Below, piece after piece: positions 24,982 to 33,263 of a stretch of 64,000 bases of DNA (the stretch's first letter is position 1; every line of letters starts with the position of its first letter). Location: the NCBI RefSeq assembly GCF_000758525.1, contig NZ_CP009241.1, positions 5,580,001-5,644,000 on the forward strand. The letters run 5' to 3'. The notes beneath the pieces are model-generated. The model had not been told where the DNA came from. It saw only the letters and a program-made list of their open reading frames with translations, and did not search any database. This DNA comes from Paenibacillus sp. FSL H7-0357 (GTDB taxonomy: Bacteria; Bacillota; Bacilli; Paenibacillales; Paenibacillaceae). Position numbers and translations under genes: made by a program.

Positions 24982-26202
24982 TTACGCGACAGCACATGGA
25001 AGTTCGAATACAAAGCAGCTTCCCTGTTCACACGAATCCTTAAGCCATACTCTCCCGTTCATCAATTCGGCAAGCTGCTTGCAGATTGAGAGTCCTAATC
25101 CCGCACCGCCAAATTTGCCCGGAGTTATTTTATCATGAATTTGCGAGAAGGAATGGAACAGACTGTTCATTTGTTCGGCCGGCAGGCCGATCCCGGTATC
25201 CCTTACCTCGAAAGTAACGATGACCCCGCCATCTGGGGCAGCTTGATTCCGGATTGAAAGGCATACTTCACCCTTTTCCGTGAATTTAAGTGCATTCCCA
25301 AGCAGGTTGGTCAAAACCTGACGGATTTTATTGCTGTCTCCCAGCAGTCTGGGATTGGCCTCGCTATCGAAAACGGCCGACAATTCCAGGCCCTTCTTCT
25401 CTGCTTCTGTGGAGAATAGTTGCAATACATGGCCCACGACTTCACGGACAATAAACGGGCTGTTGTCGAGCGTCATTGTGCCAGCCTCCATTTTGGAATA
25501 ATCCAGGATCTGATCCATCATAGCAAGCAGATTACTACCGCTCTTCTCGATGACATCGACGTATATGGACTGTTCCTCGGAGAGCTCAGTCGACTCCAGC
25601 AAGCTTGCCATGCCAATGACACCGTTCATCGGTGTACGAATTTCGTGACTGAGCACTGCAAGCAGATTATTCTTGTCCTCCAGTACCTGCGCAGCTATTT
25701 CTTCAGCCTCTCTCAGCTGTATAAGCGTTGATTCCATTTCAAGCAGCACGGTGAAAAAGGCTGACAAAGAAAGCAGCAATTCAATATCCCGTTGCTGATA
25801 CTGATAGAAATCCTGATCAAAAGAGCAAAGTGAACCGTAAAACTCGCCTTTTTCATTACGGATCGGAACTCCGATAAACGAACAACCGCCTACGAATTGA
25901 GTCGCATCCATGTCTTTGGTTAACGGATGGGTAAGATTATTGTTAATAAGCAGCGGGCCCTGGGCATGCTCCGTCACCAGCGCGCAGTAAGACTCCTCAT
26001 TGTCTACTACCAGTCCCTCTCCCAAGATGAGCTTGTCCCGGTTGTATGCTTTCATCACCTTTGTAGAGAGACTATCCAGATTCGCGATGCAGAAAGTATT
26101 TGCGGGGATTAACTTGCTTGCTGTATCCATAACCTTGGCAGCCGAATCATATAACTTTATGGAAATGACCGACAATACATCAATAAATTCTGTCTTTAAC
26201 AT
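24982..26202 (-). CDS. GAF-domain sensor histidine kinase
   Basis: This soluble kinase of about 406 residues has an N-terminal GAF sensor (about 1-160; FVGGCSFIGVPIRNEKGEFYG, DQDFYQYQQRDIELLLSLS), a HisKA dimerisation domain with LLAVLSHEIRTPMNGVIGMA holding the phospho-His, and a HATPase domain (NKIRQVLTNLLGNALKFTEKG, DTGIGLP, FGGAGLGLSICKQLAELM). No receiver or phosphotransfer domain follows, unlike many hybrid kinases. The start at 26202 (MLKTEFIDVL) is preferred because the GAF fold begins there; an open frame extends to 26250 without a ribosome site. No response-regulator gene is adjacent, so the partner is unknown. Confidence 0.85.
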   Translation of the reverse strand: MLKTEFIDVLSVISIKLYDSAAKVMDTASKLIPANTFCIANLDSLSTKVMKAYNRDKLILGEGLVVDNEESYCALVTEHAQGPLLINNNLTHPLTKDMDATQFVGGCSFIGVPIRNEKGEFYGSLCSFDQDFYQYQQRDIELLLSLSAFFTVLLEMESTLIQLREAEEIAAQVLEDKNNLLAVLSHEIRTPMNGVIGMASLLESTELSEEQSIYVDVIEKSGSNLLAMMDQILDYSKMEAGTMTLDNSPFIVREVVGHVLQLFSTEAEKKGLELSAVFDSEANPRLLGDSNKIRQVLTNLLGNALKFTEKGEVCLSIRNQAAPDGGVIVTFEVRDTGIGLPAEQMNSLFHSFSQIHDKITPGKFGGAGLGLSICKQLAELMNGRVWLKDSCEQGSCFVFELPCAVA

Positions 26203-26305
26203 AATGCCGTTCGTCCCTTCTAGTCCTGCTAATTCCAAGACCACACACATTTCACACTGCTATTAACAATATCACATTCTATACAAATGAGATACATTCC
26301 CCATA

Positions 26306-26596
26306 TTATTCCCAGTTTCTGTTGTCATTGATTTCCTTCTTGCGATTGAAGGCGTCCTCCAGATTAATGTCCAGTTTGTTAGCTAAATCAAAGATGTTCC
26401 ACACCACATCGTACATCTCATAACCGAGATTCTCTTTCTTCTCGGCATCGGGATGAAAGGATACTGACAGTACCTCTTGCGACAACTCACCAACCTCAGT
26501 CATCAAGTACAACATCCGCTGCTCAATGGTACTCCTGTCAAAACCTTTCACTTCACTGAATTCTCTTACGTACTGTTGGAACTCCGCTGTGTTCAT
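26306..26596 (-). CDS. MazG-like nucleotide pyrophosphohydrolase
   Basis: This small cytoplasmic protein of about 96 residues belongs to the all-alpha NTP pyrophosphatase (MazG/dUTPase-like) family. The metal-binding helix reads YLMTEVGELSQEVL, and the second acidic helix is NLGYEMYDVVWNIFDLANKLDINLEDAF, giving the EXXE and EXXD pairs. These enzymes hydrolyse non-canonical NTPs. The start at 26596 (MNTAEFQQYV) has GAGGAG about eight bases upstream; a GTG five codons earlier overlaps that site. It ends in NRNWE as in many family members. It is a single gene. Confidence 0.85.
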   Translation of the reverse strand: MNTAEFQQYVREFSEVKGFDRSTIEQRMLYLMTEVGELSQEVLSVSFHPDAEKKENLGYEMYDVVWNIFDLANKLDINLEDAFNRKKEINDNRNWE

Positions 26597-26799
26597 TCCC
26601 CTGCTCCTCACCTTTGTTCAAATATAAACATTCAATTATTCCTCAAATATAATATATACCATTTATCCCGCAGAACAAAAGTTTGCAGCAAGGAACAAGG
26701 ACATGACAACGTTAGCGGTTGATAGGTGATTTTAGGCATTAGACAACCTAAAATAAGCATATTTAGTTACATAAACCCTGAAGAGACGGTGATTAATCC

Positions 26800-27000
26800 A
26801 TGACCCATAACCAAGAATTCAAAGTCTATATCATAACCTCCAGCGATATCCTGCGCTTCTTTGTCATCGAAATTATCCTCGGGACTGTAACCTATTCTAT
26901 AGCGTTGAAGCTTTTCCACAATGTAATCCTGGCAAGTGCCGGAGGATGGGCCGGCACGGAAGGAATCAAGCGGCTGAACACTTTACGGAAATTCCTGTAA
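26800..27000 (+). CDS. Small hypothetical membrane-associated protein
   Basis: This ORF of 66 codons has a hydrophobic stretch (SSDILRFFVIEIILGTVTYS) that could cross the membrane once, followed by a Gly-rich turn (ASAGGWAGTEGIKRL) and a basic end. A weak GAGACGGTGAT lies about nine bases before the ATG. I do not recognise the family. Its independent position between the MazG-like gene and the acyltransferase-like gene allows either a real small gene or a chance ORF. Confidence 0.4.
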   Translation: MTHNQEFKVYIITSSDILRFFVIEIILGTVTYSIALKLFHNVILASAGGWAGTEGIKRLNTLRKFL

Positions 27001-27104
27001 CAGCTAAGAGCAAGCTGAAACAGTATCATGCCAAAAACCTAAAACAGCAGAAAATATCAAAATCAATTATTTCCTTTCTTGTAAAGTAAAACAGGAAAGG
27101 TAAG

Positions 27105-28220
27105 GTGACTATTTTGAAAAAAACCACGGCGTATTATAAAACCTTTGAAGGAAACAGTTATCAAATTGGCGTATTGCTTGGTAAATGGGCGTTGTCCAAA
27201 CCGGAAATGCTCAAAGCTATGTTGCTCCCTCTAAATGTGTACCCTCAAAAGAAATTACAGGAAATCACAGAACTACTGGATCAATATTGCAGCGGTATTA
27301 ATGAAGAAATACAAGGATTCGCTGATACCGTTGGTATTGAACGCGGTCAAGCATTGTTTTATGCTATGACCTATTTAGAACGCGGATGCAGCTTGTTTGC
27401 GGCAATGCCTGCCAAAACACGGGACGGACATACTATCCTTGCGAGGAATTATGAGTTCTCCGATGTGATGGAGGAGCTTTGCTTTAGCTATACTCAAACA
27501 GCTGGTAAATACAAGCATCTCGGCTCTATGATTAACCTATTTGGTCGCGGTGATGGGATGAATGAATGTGGCCTTGCCGTTGCCCAAGCCTCCTGCGGAA
27601 TGCCTGTGGGTAATTTTGAGGGCGGACAGAAGGCGGAAGTAAGCGGACTGCAGTTCTGGGCTGTCATTCGCGGAATTTTGGAAAATTGCCAAAACGTTAA
27701 GGAAGCAGTTAATTATTGCATGGAGGCTCCCATCGGGTACAACATGAATTTGATGCTTGCCGATAAAAGTGGTGAAATAGCCTTGTTTGAATGTATTGAT
27801 GGACACAAAGCGAATAAGTTACTGGATGGCCAAACAGAAGAATCTTTTTTAAGTGCTACCAATCACGCAGTACTTACTGAGCTAAAGTCCTTTGAGAAAG
27901 TGATCCTAGAAAATTCCATGATTAGAAACGACCTTATTGTCCACTTTAGCCACGCAAGGGAAAAATTCACGAAAACAGATATAAAACAATTGCTATCTTC
28001 ACCCTATCCAAATGGGTTATGCTGCCACTACTACGGAGACTTTTTCGGCACATTGCGTTCTATGATTTTTGATGTAACAGCAGGACAAGTGGAAATGACC
28101 TTTGGTTCCCCACAGCAGAATGATTGGCAGTTGTTTACTTTCGCTTCACAGAAGGATATGGAATTTTCTGTACAGCTTCCTTACGAACAGACACCAAAAA
28201 ACTTTTATAATATTTTATAA
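27105..28220 (+). CDS. C45 autoproteolytic acyltransferase-like protein
   Basis: The protein has 371 residues and belongs to the Ntn-hydrolase family related to isopenicillin-N acyltransferase (peptidase family C45) and choloylglycine hydrolases. The predicted nucleophile is Cys95 in YLERGCSLFAAM, exposed when the N-terminal part is cut off. It is followed by KTRDGHTILARNYEF, the conserved Arg-Asn region, and GMNECGLAVAQASCG. Such enzymes cleave or transfer amide-linked acyl groups. The GTG at 27105 is given, but a TTG at 27114 with AAAGG/AAGG upstream is also possible. Next in line, after 20 bases, is an AraC-GyrI regulator, and a beta-lactamase-like hydrolase converges beyond, which together suggest a small locus for an amide or lactam compound. 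Confidence 0.82.
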   Translation: MTILKKTTAYYKTFEGNSYQIGVLLGKWALSKPEMLKAMLLPLNVYPQKKLQEITELLDQYCSGINEEIQGFADTVGIERGQALFYAMTYLERGCSLFAAMPAKTRDGHTILARNYEFSDVMEELCFSYTQTAGKYKHLGSMINLFGRGDGMNECGLAVAQASCGMPVGNFEGGQKAEVSGLQFWAVIRGILENCQNVKEAVNYCMEAPIGYNMNLMLADKSGEIALFECIDGHKANKLLDGQTEESFLSATNHAVLTELKSFEKVILENSMIRNDLIVHFSHAREKFTKTDIKQLLSSPYPNGLCCHYYGDFFGTLRSMIFDVTAGQVEMTFGSPQQNDWQLFTFASQKDMEFSVQLPYEQTPKNFYNIL

Positions 28221-28240
28221 TTTGAGAAAGAGAGGCTGCT

Positions 28241-29116
28241 ATGGACTATAGGATGCAATTGGAAAAAGCATTGGTTTTTATTGAAAGCAATCTAAATAAC
28301 GCTATCTCCGTTACTGATGTTGCTAAAGCAGCCTCCTATTCGTATTATCATTTCCATCGTTTTTTTCAAGCAATGATGGGAGAAACCGCAGGAAGTTATA
28401 TACGCTCCAGAAGACTGACACAGGCCGCTAAGGAATTGCTGTATACTAATAAAAGAATTTTAGATATTGCGGTTTCTTTGCAGTTTGAATCCCATGAAGC
28501 TTTCAGCCGGGCCTTTAAATCCCAGTATCATATGACACCGAATCAATACCGCAAAAACCGTGTAGAGACCATCCTTGGCAGCCGCAGGGAAATCACTAAA
28601 CCTGAAATACAGCATCGGTGTAATTCTATTACGCTGCGGCCGCAAATTGTCGATGTTGAACCCAAACAGCTCGTTGGCATACGATTTCAAACTAGTGTTG
28701 CAAACAATCAAAGCGTTAGTAAGTGGGAATATTTCCAGTCTCGGGTTCATGAAATCCATCATGCGCTTCCTGACTCCTGCCGTTATGGCATCTTTGAGTC
28801 TGCACAAGGCTGTACATTTGATTCGTTCAGTGAGCAGAGCCAAACAAGCGAATTTATCGGAATAGAAGTAAACGAACCAAGCCTTGCTCCAGATAAAATG
28901 TGTTATAAAAAATTCCCCGGAGGAAAATACGCACGATTCACACACACTGGAAAGGTACACTCATTGTTTCAAAGTTATCAGTATATCTGGGGAGCTTGGC
29001 TGTCTGCAAGCGATGTAGAACTGGCTGCCAGGGATGATTTCGAATGCTATTCTGAACGGTTTCTAGGCGCGGATAACCCCGAATCTCAGATTGATATTTA
29101 TTTTCCGATAAAATAA
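28241..29116 (+). CDS. AraC regulator with GyrI-like effector domain
   Basis: This 291-residue transcription regulator has its AraC double helix-turn-helix at the N terminus (SYYHFHRFFQAMMGETAGSYI and SHEAFSRAFKSQYHMTPNQYRKNR), and a GyrI-like effector-binding domain in the second half (VEPKQLVGIRFQTSV, then FIGIEVNEP, KFPGGKYARFTHTGK, ending YFPIK). This is the SoxS/Rob-like arrangement used to sense amphiphilic or cationic drugs. GAGAGG precedes the ATG. It is co-transcribed with the C45 gene. Its 3' end overlaps the convergent serine hydrolase gene by 19 bases. Confidence 0.88.
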   Translation: MDYRMQLEKALVFIESNLNNAISVTDVAKAASYSYYHFHRFFQAMMGETAGSYIRSRRLTQAAKELLYTNKRILDIAVSLQFESHEAFSRAFKSQYHMTPNQYRKNRVETILGSRREITKPEIQHRCNSITLRPQIVDVEPKQLVGIRFQTSVANNQSVSKWEYFQSRVHEIHHALPDSCRYGIFESAQGCTFDSFSEQSQTSEFIGIEVNEPSLAPDKMCYKKFPGGKYARFTHTGKVHSLFQSYQYIWGAWLSASDVELAARDDFECYSERFLGADNPESQIDIYFPIK

Positions 29117-30111
29117 TTAATCAGTGTCCATCTATCCCGGGGATTCATCATGAATTCTGATGCGATGGCTACGACTAGATCTTTTTCTGGAATACAGCAA
29201 ATGACATTGCCGCCATCTCCCATTGCTAAGTATGCAGAAATTCCATCCTCTTGGCGTAACCACCATAGGTAGCCGTACTTATTAGGGTTCATTGCTGTGG
29301 ATTCGCGGGTCCATGCACCCGAAACAACCTCATGTTCGTCCCAAATGCCACCGTTCAGATATAGGAGACCAAAACGTGCCATATCACGGGGACTTAGTGT
29401 AAGTCCCCATCCTCCTGTGGAGTTACCGTTCGGATCTGCAACCCATCCCCTCACATTTTCCCCAAATAGATCCTCAAAGCCGAACGATTTCATTTTATAA
29501 TCCGGAATTTCTTTCATCCCGATGGGTTTAAATAAACATTCGTTGGCAAACTCACGGGCACTTTTCCCTGTGCTGCGGGTGAGGATGGCGGAAAGCAGAT
29601 GCGCCCCTGCGGTGGAGTACTTAAAGGTTCCAATACTACCTTGTTGGCCGAGAATATCCAAAGTGTATTTTACCCAGTCAGGCTGCATGCACATCTTGTC
29701 GAGCGGTTCTTGCCAGTCCTCAAATGAATAGGGAGCTGTCATCGTGAGTAGATGGCGTATACTGACTTCTTGTTTCTGCTTATCAGCCGCACCTTGAGCA
29801 TATTCGGGGAAAAAATCGAGCACCTTCTGGTCTACATTGCGAATATATCCTGCATCTATGGCAATGCCAACGAGAGCAGATATGACACTTTTCGTTACAG
29901 AGGCTACATGGTGCGTATCCTCCGGGCCATAGCCGTTATAATAGTTTTCATAAGCCATGTATCCGTTTCTCACAACAACAATACCGTTTATATTGCTGTA
30001 CTCCGATTTAATGATTGGATCAAGCGCTGTAAGCTTCTCAGCATCCTTCCTCAAGGTTGCCGGGTCTGGGGCTTGCAGCCATTCTGAAGTGGGCCAGTAG
30101 TTTCTTTGCAT
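29098..30111 (-). CDS. Class C beta-lactamase-like serine hydrolase
   Basis: This serine hydrolase of about 337 residues has the penicillin-binding fold. It carries the SXXK motif in HHVASVTKSVISALVG (catalytic Ser and Lys), and a Tyr motif is likely in FKYSTAGAHLLSAIL (Y-S-x-x replacing Y-x-N). The later domain has GLTLSPRDMARFGLLYLNGG and YLWWL. There is no signal peptide, so it is cytoplasmic and probably an esterase or peptidase rather than a beta-lactamase. GAGAGGTG lies before the ATG at 30111, so the GTG three codons earlier is not used. It is separated by only 26 bases from the MerR-type gene behind it and is probably co-regulated. Confidence 0.85.
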   Translation of the reverse strand: MQRNYWPTSEWLQAPDPATLRKDAEKLTALDPIIKSEYSNINGIVVVRNGYMAYENYYNGYGPEDTHHVASVTKSVISALVGIAIDAGYIRNVDQKVLDFFPEYAQGAADKQKQEVSIRHLLTMTAPYSFEDWQEPLDKMCMQPDWVKYTLDILGQQGSIGTFKYSTAGAHLLSAILTRSTGKSAREFANECLFKPIGMKEIPDYKMKSFGFEDLFGENVRGWVADPNGNSTGGWGLTLSPRDMARFGLLYLNGGIWDEHEVVSGAWTRESTAMNPNKYGYLWWLRQEDGISAYLAMGDGGNVICCIPEKDLVVAIASEFMMNPRDRWTLINYFIGK

Positions 30112-30137
30112 GATAGACACCTCTCTACAAGACGTTT

Positions 30138-30995
30138 TTAAATTTTCTTTACAGGAAAATATATCTCGGTAACGTGATCCTCAGGACCGGTGCCTTGATA
30201 AGGGTCGGTTACATAAATTTCATAGGGTGATTTCACCATTACATAGCCCTCATTCTCTATCCATTCCCTCAGCTTGGCATAGACCGAAGTCAATTCCGAA
30301 TATGATCCCTTTAAAACAGACTTCGCACACAGGCCTCCAGGCAGATTACGCGTTCCGTTTACCGTTTCTTTTACCGGGATGGCAAACTCGATATCATTGC
30401 TGGCCGGATTGTATTCAGCGCTGTGATAAATTGTCATTGGTGTACCCAGCGAGGTGAGTTTTTCAGTCGCAATCTTCTCATATAACCTGCTAAAATACTT
30501 TCCGTATCCAAAAGCATAGTCATCCCTGCTCATCATCTGACGCATATAAAGCATATTTATTGGCCGGGTTTCAACAAGTTGCACTTCAATATCGTCCATA
30601 TAGGACATAATCGGCAGGCCCTTCTCTACATTTAAAATATCGTTGCTTATTTGTTGCAGTGTTTGTTCAAAAGCTTTCAGCTTGTCCTCTATTTCTCTTT
30701 TCTTGCGATCCAGGGCAGAACGAAGCTTCTCATCGGATTGATCCTCTTCCCAGTCCAGAAGAGCTTTGATTTCTTCCAGTGAAAAATGATAGGATTTCAA
30801 ACGGTTGATAAAGAGCATCTTTTTAAGCTGCCTGATAGAATAATACCTATAGCCATTTTCCGGATTAATCTCATCAGGTTTAATTAATCCCATTTCATCA
30901 TAATATCGGAGCGTTTTTGTAGATACTTCGCATATCTTCGAGAAGTCTCCAATCGAAAGCAAGCCGTCCCCTCCATTCCTTGTATTTGTATCCAC
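30138..30995 (-). CDS. MerR-family regulator with GyrI-like domain
   Basis: This 285-residue protein is of the BmrR/TipA type. It has an N-terminal MerR winged helix (LSIGDFSKICEVSTKTLRYY, then NGYRYYSIRQLKKMLFINRL), a coiled-coil linker (about 75-125) and a C-terminal GyrI-like drug-binding domain ending TDPYQGTGPEDHVTEIYFPV. The GTG start at 30995 has GGGGAAGG about seven bases upstream. It lies directly before the serine hydrolase gene in one operon and probably activates it in response to an amphiphilic compound. Two GyrI-type regulators within 3 kb is notable. Confidence 0.88.
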   Translation of the reverse strand: MDTNTRNGGDGLLSIGDFSKICEVSTKTLRYYDEMGLIKPDEINPENGYRYYSIRQLKKMLFINRLKSYHFSLEEIKALLDWEEDQSDEKLRSALDRKKREIEDKLKAFEQTLQQISNDILNVEKGLPIMSYMDDIEVQLVETRPINMLYMRQMMSRDDYAFGYGKYFSRLYEKIATEKLTSLGTPMTIYHSAEYNPASNDIEFAIPVKETVNGTRNLPGGLCAKSVLKGSYSELTSVYAKLREWIENEGYVMVKSPYEIYVTDPYQGTGPEDHVTEIYFPVKKI

Positions 30996-31210
30996 TATGC
31001 ACCTTCCCCTAAGGGCAAAGTCAACTACAAAATAATAAAGGCGCAGAGACCGGAATTAACGGCTTCTGCACCTCGTCAGTCTGAAATATTGCTTGCACCA
31101 GAGGTACATGCCGGGGCTGTCTCCCTGAATCCGCAGGAATTTGCGCATCACATGAAATGCAACCTTTTAGCCACTGGGAACGTTTGGTAGGTAACCCGGA
31201 GGTGTTCCTT

Positions 31211-31804
31211 ATGAGAAAAGCAGCCTTGCTCGTTCTGTTGTTCACTCTGTTCCTGCCCGCCCCAAGCACATCAGCCTTATCCTGTGTACAACTGCTTTCC
31301 ATGGAAGCGGCCTATGATACATACGATGGAGTCGTCATTGGACATGTGGAGGATGTCGTGCAAATCAGCTCCAACAACCAAATCCATATGACGGTAGTAC
31401 GCAGTTTCAAAACGATCACGGAACCTTCCCTTGTCGTTGACGAAAATATGACTTGGGGTGCGATGAACGGCCCCAGCGAAGAAGGCAGTGATTATCTTTT
31501 TTTTCTGAGGCAAAAGGACGGCAAGTGGGAAAATCCGTTATGTTCCCCTTCCGTAAAGATTTCGGACGCCTACGTAGACCTGGAGTTTCTGAAGGATAAA
31601 GAAATCAGCATTTCCCCATCACCTAGTCCTACCGTGAGTCCAGCCGCTGAAAGTCCTTCGACTGCAAGTGCCGCCAATGCCGGTGCAGAACCAGCAGCCG
31701 GACAAGCTGGAGACAGCCGGCACCTCTGGATTGCTGCGGGGATAGCAGGTGTAGGCCTCATTACCGGATTGTTTCTTCTGCGCTATTTCAAGCGGAACAG
31801 GTAG
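31211..31804 (+). CDS. Surface protein with C-terminal membrane anchor
   Basis: The product is about 197 residues. It has a signal peptide (RKAALLVLLFTLFLPAPSTSA), then a single small beta-rich domain opening CVQLLSMEAAYDTYDGVVIGHVEDVVQ, with YLFFLRQKDGKW and a paired Cys (PLCSP). This resembles the OB-like fold of tissue-inhibitor-of-metalloprotease-like bacterial proteins. A Ser/Pro/Ala-rich linker (about 140-165) leads to a membrane helix (LWIAAGIAGVGLITGLFLLRY) and a basic tail. The start at 31211 has GGAGGTG six bases upstream. It is therefore displayed outside the membrane. Function is unknown, and it stands alone. Confidence 0.7.
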   Translation: MRKAALLVLLFTLFLPAPSTSALSCVQLLSMEAAYDTYDGVVIGHVEDVVQISSNNQIHMTVVRSFKTITEPSLVVDENMTWGAMNGPSEEGSDYLFFLRQKDGKWENPLCSPSVKISDAYVDLEFLKDKEISISPSPSPTVSPAAESPSTASAANAGAEPAAGQAGDSRHLWIAAGIAGVGLITGLFLLRYFKRNR

Positions 31805-31841
31805 CTTTTGCAGTTCTTCGACTGTAAAATTATCATCTTTA

Positions 31842-33245
31842 TCAGGTTAATTGAAAATAGCGGTTGGCATTATGGTAGCAAATATCCTGAACGATGCCTC
31901 CAAGGAATGAAAGATCCCGCGGGGCCTCCCCGCTGGTCACCCAGCCGCCGATATGGTTGCACAGAATCCGGCGGAAATACTCATGACGTGTATAGGACAG
32001 GAAAGACCTCGAGTCTGTCAGCATCCCTACAAAGCAGCTGAGCAGCCCCAGATTGGATAAGGAAGTAATTTGTTTGATCATTCCGTCCTTCTGGTCGTTG
32101 TACCACCAGCCGGAGCCGAATTGAATCTTCCCTTTGACTCCTTCGCCTTGGAAAGACCCCGCCATCGCAGCCAGCACATCATTCTGCACTGCATTCAAAT
32201 TGTAGAGAATGGTCCGGGGAAGCTCGCCGGTCCGGTCCAGCCCGTCGAGCAGCTTGTATAAGTTGTCCGCGTAGCTGCGGTCACCGATGATGTCGAAGCC
32301 CGTGTCCGGACCAAGCTCCCGGAACATCCGTGTGTTCGGATTGCGGATCGCACCGATATGCAGCTGCATCGCCCAGTCGTGGGCGGCATATTTGCGGCCC
32401 ATGGCTAAGAACAACGCTGTTGCGTACTGATCGCATTCCAGTCTGCTCAAGGTCTCGCCGCTCAGCCGCTTGCTGAAGATCGTCTCCAGTACAGATGGCG
32501 GCGCCTCAGCATAAGGAAGGTGTGAGAAGCCATGGTCAGAGATCATACAGCCCTGCTGGTCAAAGTATTCAATTCGCTCCAGCAGCGCGCGTTCCATCAG
32601 TTCATAGGAGGTGATGGCATACCCTACGGTCTGCTCCAGGTTTGCTACATAACCCGGAAAGGACTCCGCTTCAATCAGCAGTGCCTTATCCGGCCGGAAG
32701 GTCGGCGTCACCCCGGTCTTGAACTCTTTGTCTCCGGCAATCTGCTCATGGTACCGCAGATCATCCACCGGATCATCCGTCGTGCAGATCCATTTCACCC
32801 TGGAACGGGTAATCAGCCCCCGGGCCGTGAAGCCGTCCTGGGCAATCAAGGTGTTGCAGTGGTCATAGATCTTCCGCCAGTTGTCCTGACTCAGCTGCTC
32901 CTCTACGCCAAAGTAAGCTTTCAGCTCCAGCGCCGACCAATGGTACAGCGGGTTGCCGACAGTATAGGGAAGCACCTCGCTCCACTTGGCAAACTTTTCT
33001 TCATCAGAGGCATTGCCGGTAATATATCTCTCTTCGATCCCGAATGTTCTCAGCGCACGCCATTTATAGTGGTCTCCACCCAGCCAGACCTCGGCAATAT
33101 TATTGAAACGTTTATTGTCGGCAATGGCTTTCGGGTCCAGATGGCAATGATAGTCGATAATAGGCAGAGCTTCCGCATACTCATGATAGAGTATCCGGGC
33201 CTCCTCTGACTGCAACAGAAAATCCTCATGAATAAAAGGCTTCAT
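31842..33245 (-). CDS. uxaC: Glucuronate isomerase UxaC
   Basis: This enzyme converts D-glucuronate to D-fructuronate (and galacturonate to tagaturonate), the entry step of uronate breakdown. The 467-residue length is normal. Family features are PIIDYHCHLDPKAIADNKRF near the N terminus, WICTTDDPVDDLRYH, LFLAMGRKYAAHDWAMQLHIG and the C-terminal FVGMLTDSRSFLSYTRHEYF. AAAGGAG lies seven bases before the ATG. It is the last gene of the uxuA-uxuB-uxaC operon, 19 bases behind uxuB. In the cytoplasm it would process glucuronate released by uronate-polymer breakdown, including products of the GH88 locus. Confidence 0.96.
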   Translation of the reverse strand: MKPFIHEDFLLQSEEARILYHEYAEALPIIDYHCHLDPKAIADNKRFNNIAEVWLGGDHYKWRALRTFGIEERYITGNASDEEKFAKWSEVLPYTVGNPLYHWSALELKAYFGVEEQLSQDNWRKIYDHCNTLIAQDGFTARGLITRSRVKWICTTDDPVDDLRYHEQIAGDKEFKTGVTPTFRPDKALLIEAESFPGYVANLEQTVGYAITSYELMERALLERIEYFDQQGCMISDHGFSHLPYAEAPPSVLETIFSKRLSGETLSRLECDQYATALFLAMGRKYAAHDWAMQLHIGAIRNPNTRMFRELGPDTGFDIIGDRSYADNLYKLLDGLDRTGELPRTILYNLNAVQNDVLAAMAGSFQGEGVKGKIQFGSGWWYNDQKDGMIKQITSLSNLGLLSCFVGMLTDSRSFLSYTRHEYFRRILCNHIGGWVTSGEAPRDLSFLGGIVQDICYHNANRYFQLT

Positions 33246-33263
33246 CCTAATGCTCCTTTACCC

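Noticed and set aside
31021..31302. 93-codon minus-strand open frame
   Set aside because: Overlaps the signal-peptide region of the surface protein gene on the other strand, without ribosome site or family features.
32532..33209. 225-codon plus-strand open frame
   Set aside because: Antisense to uxaC, no ribosome site.
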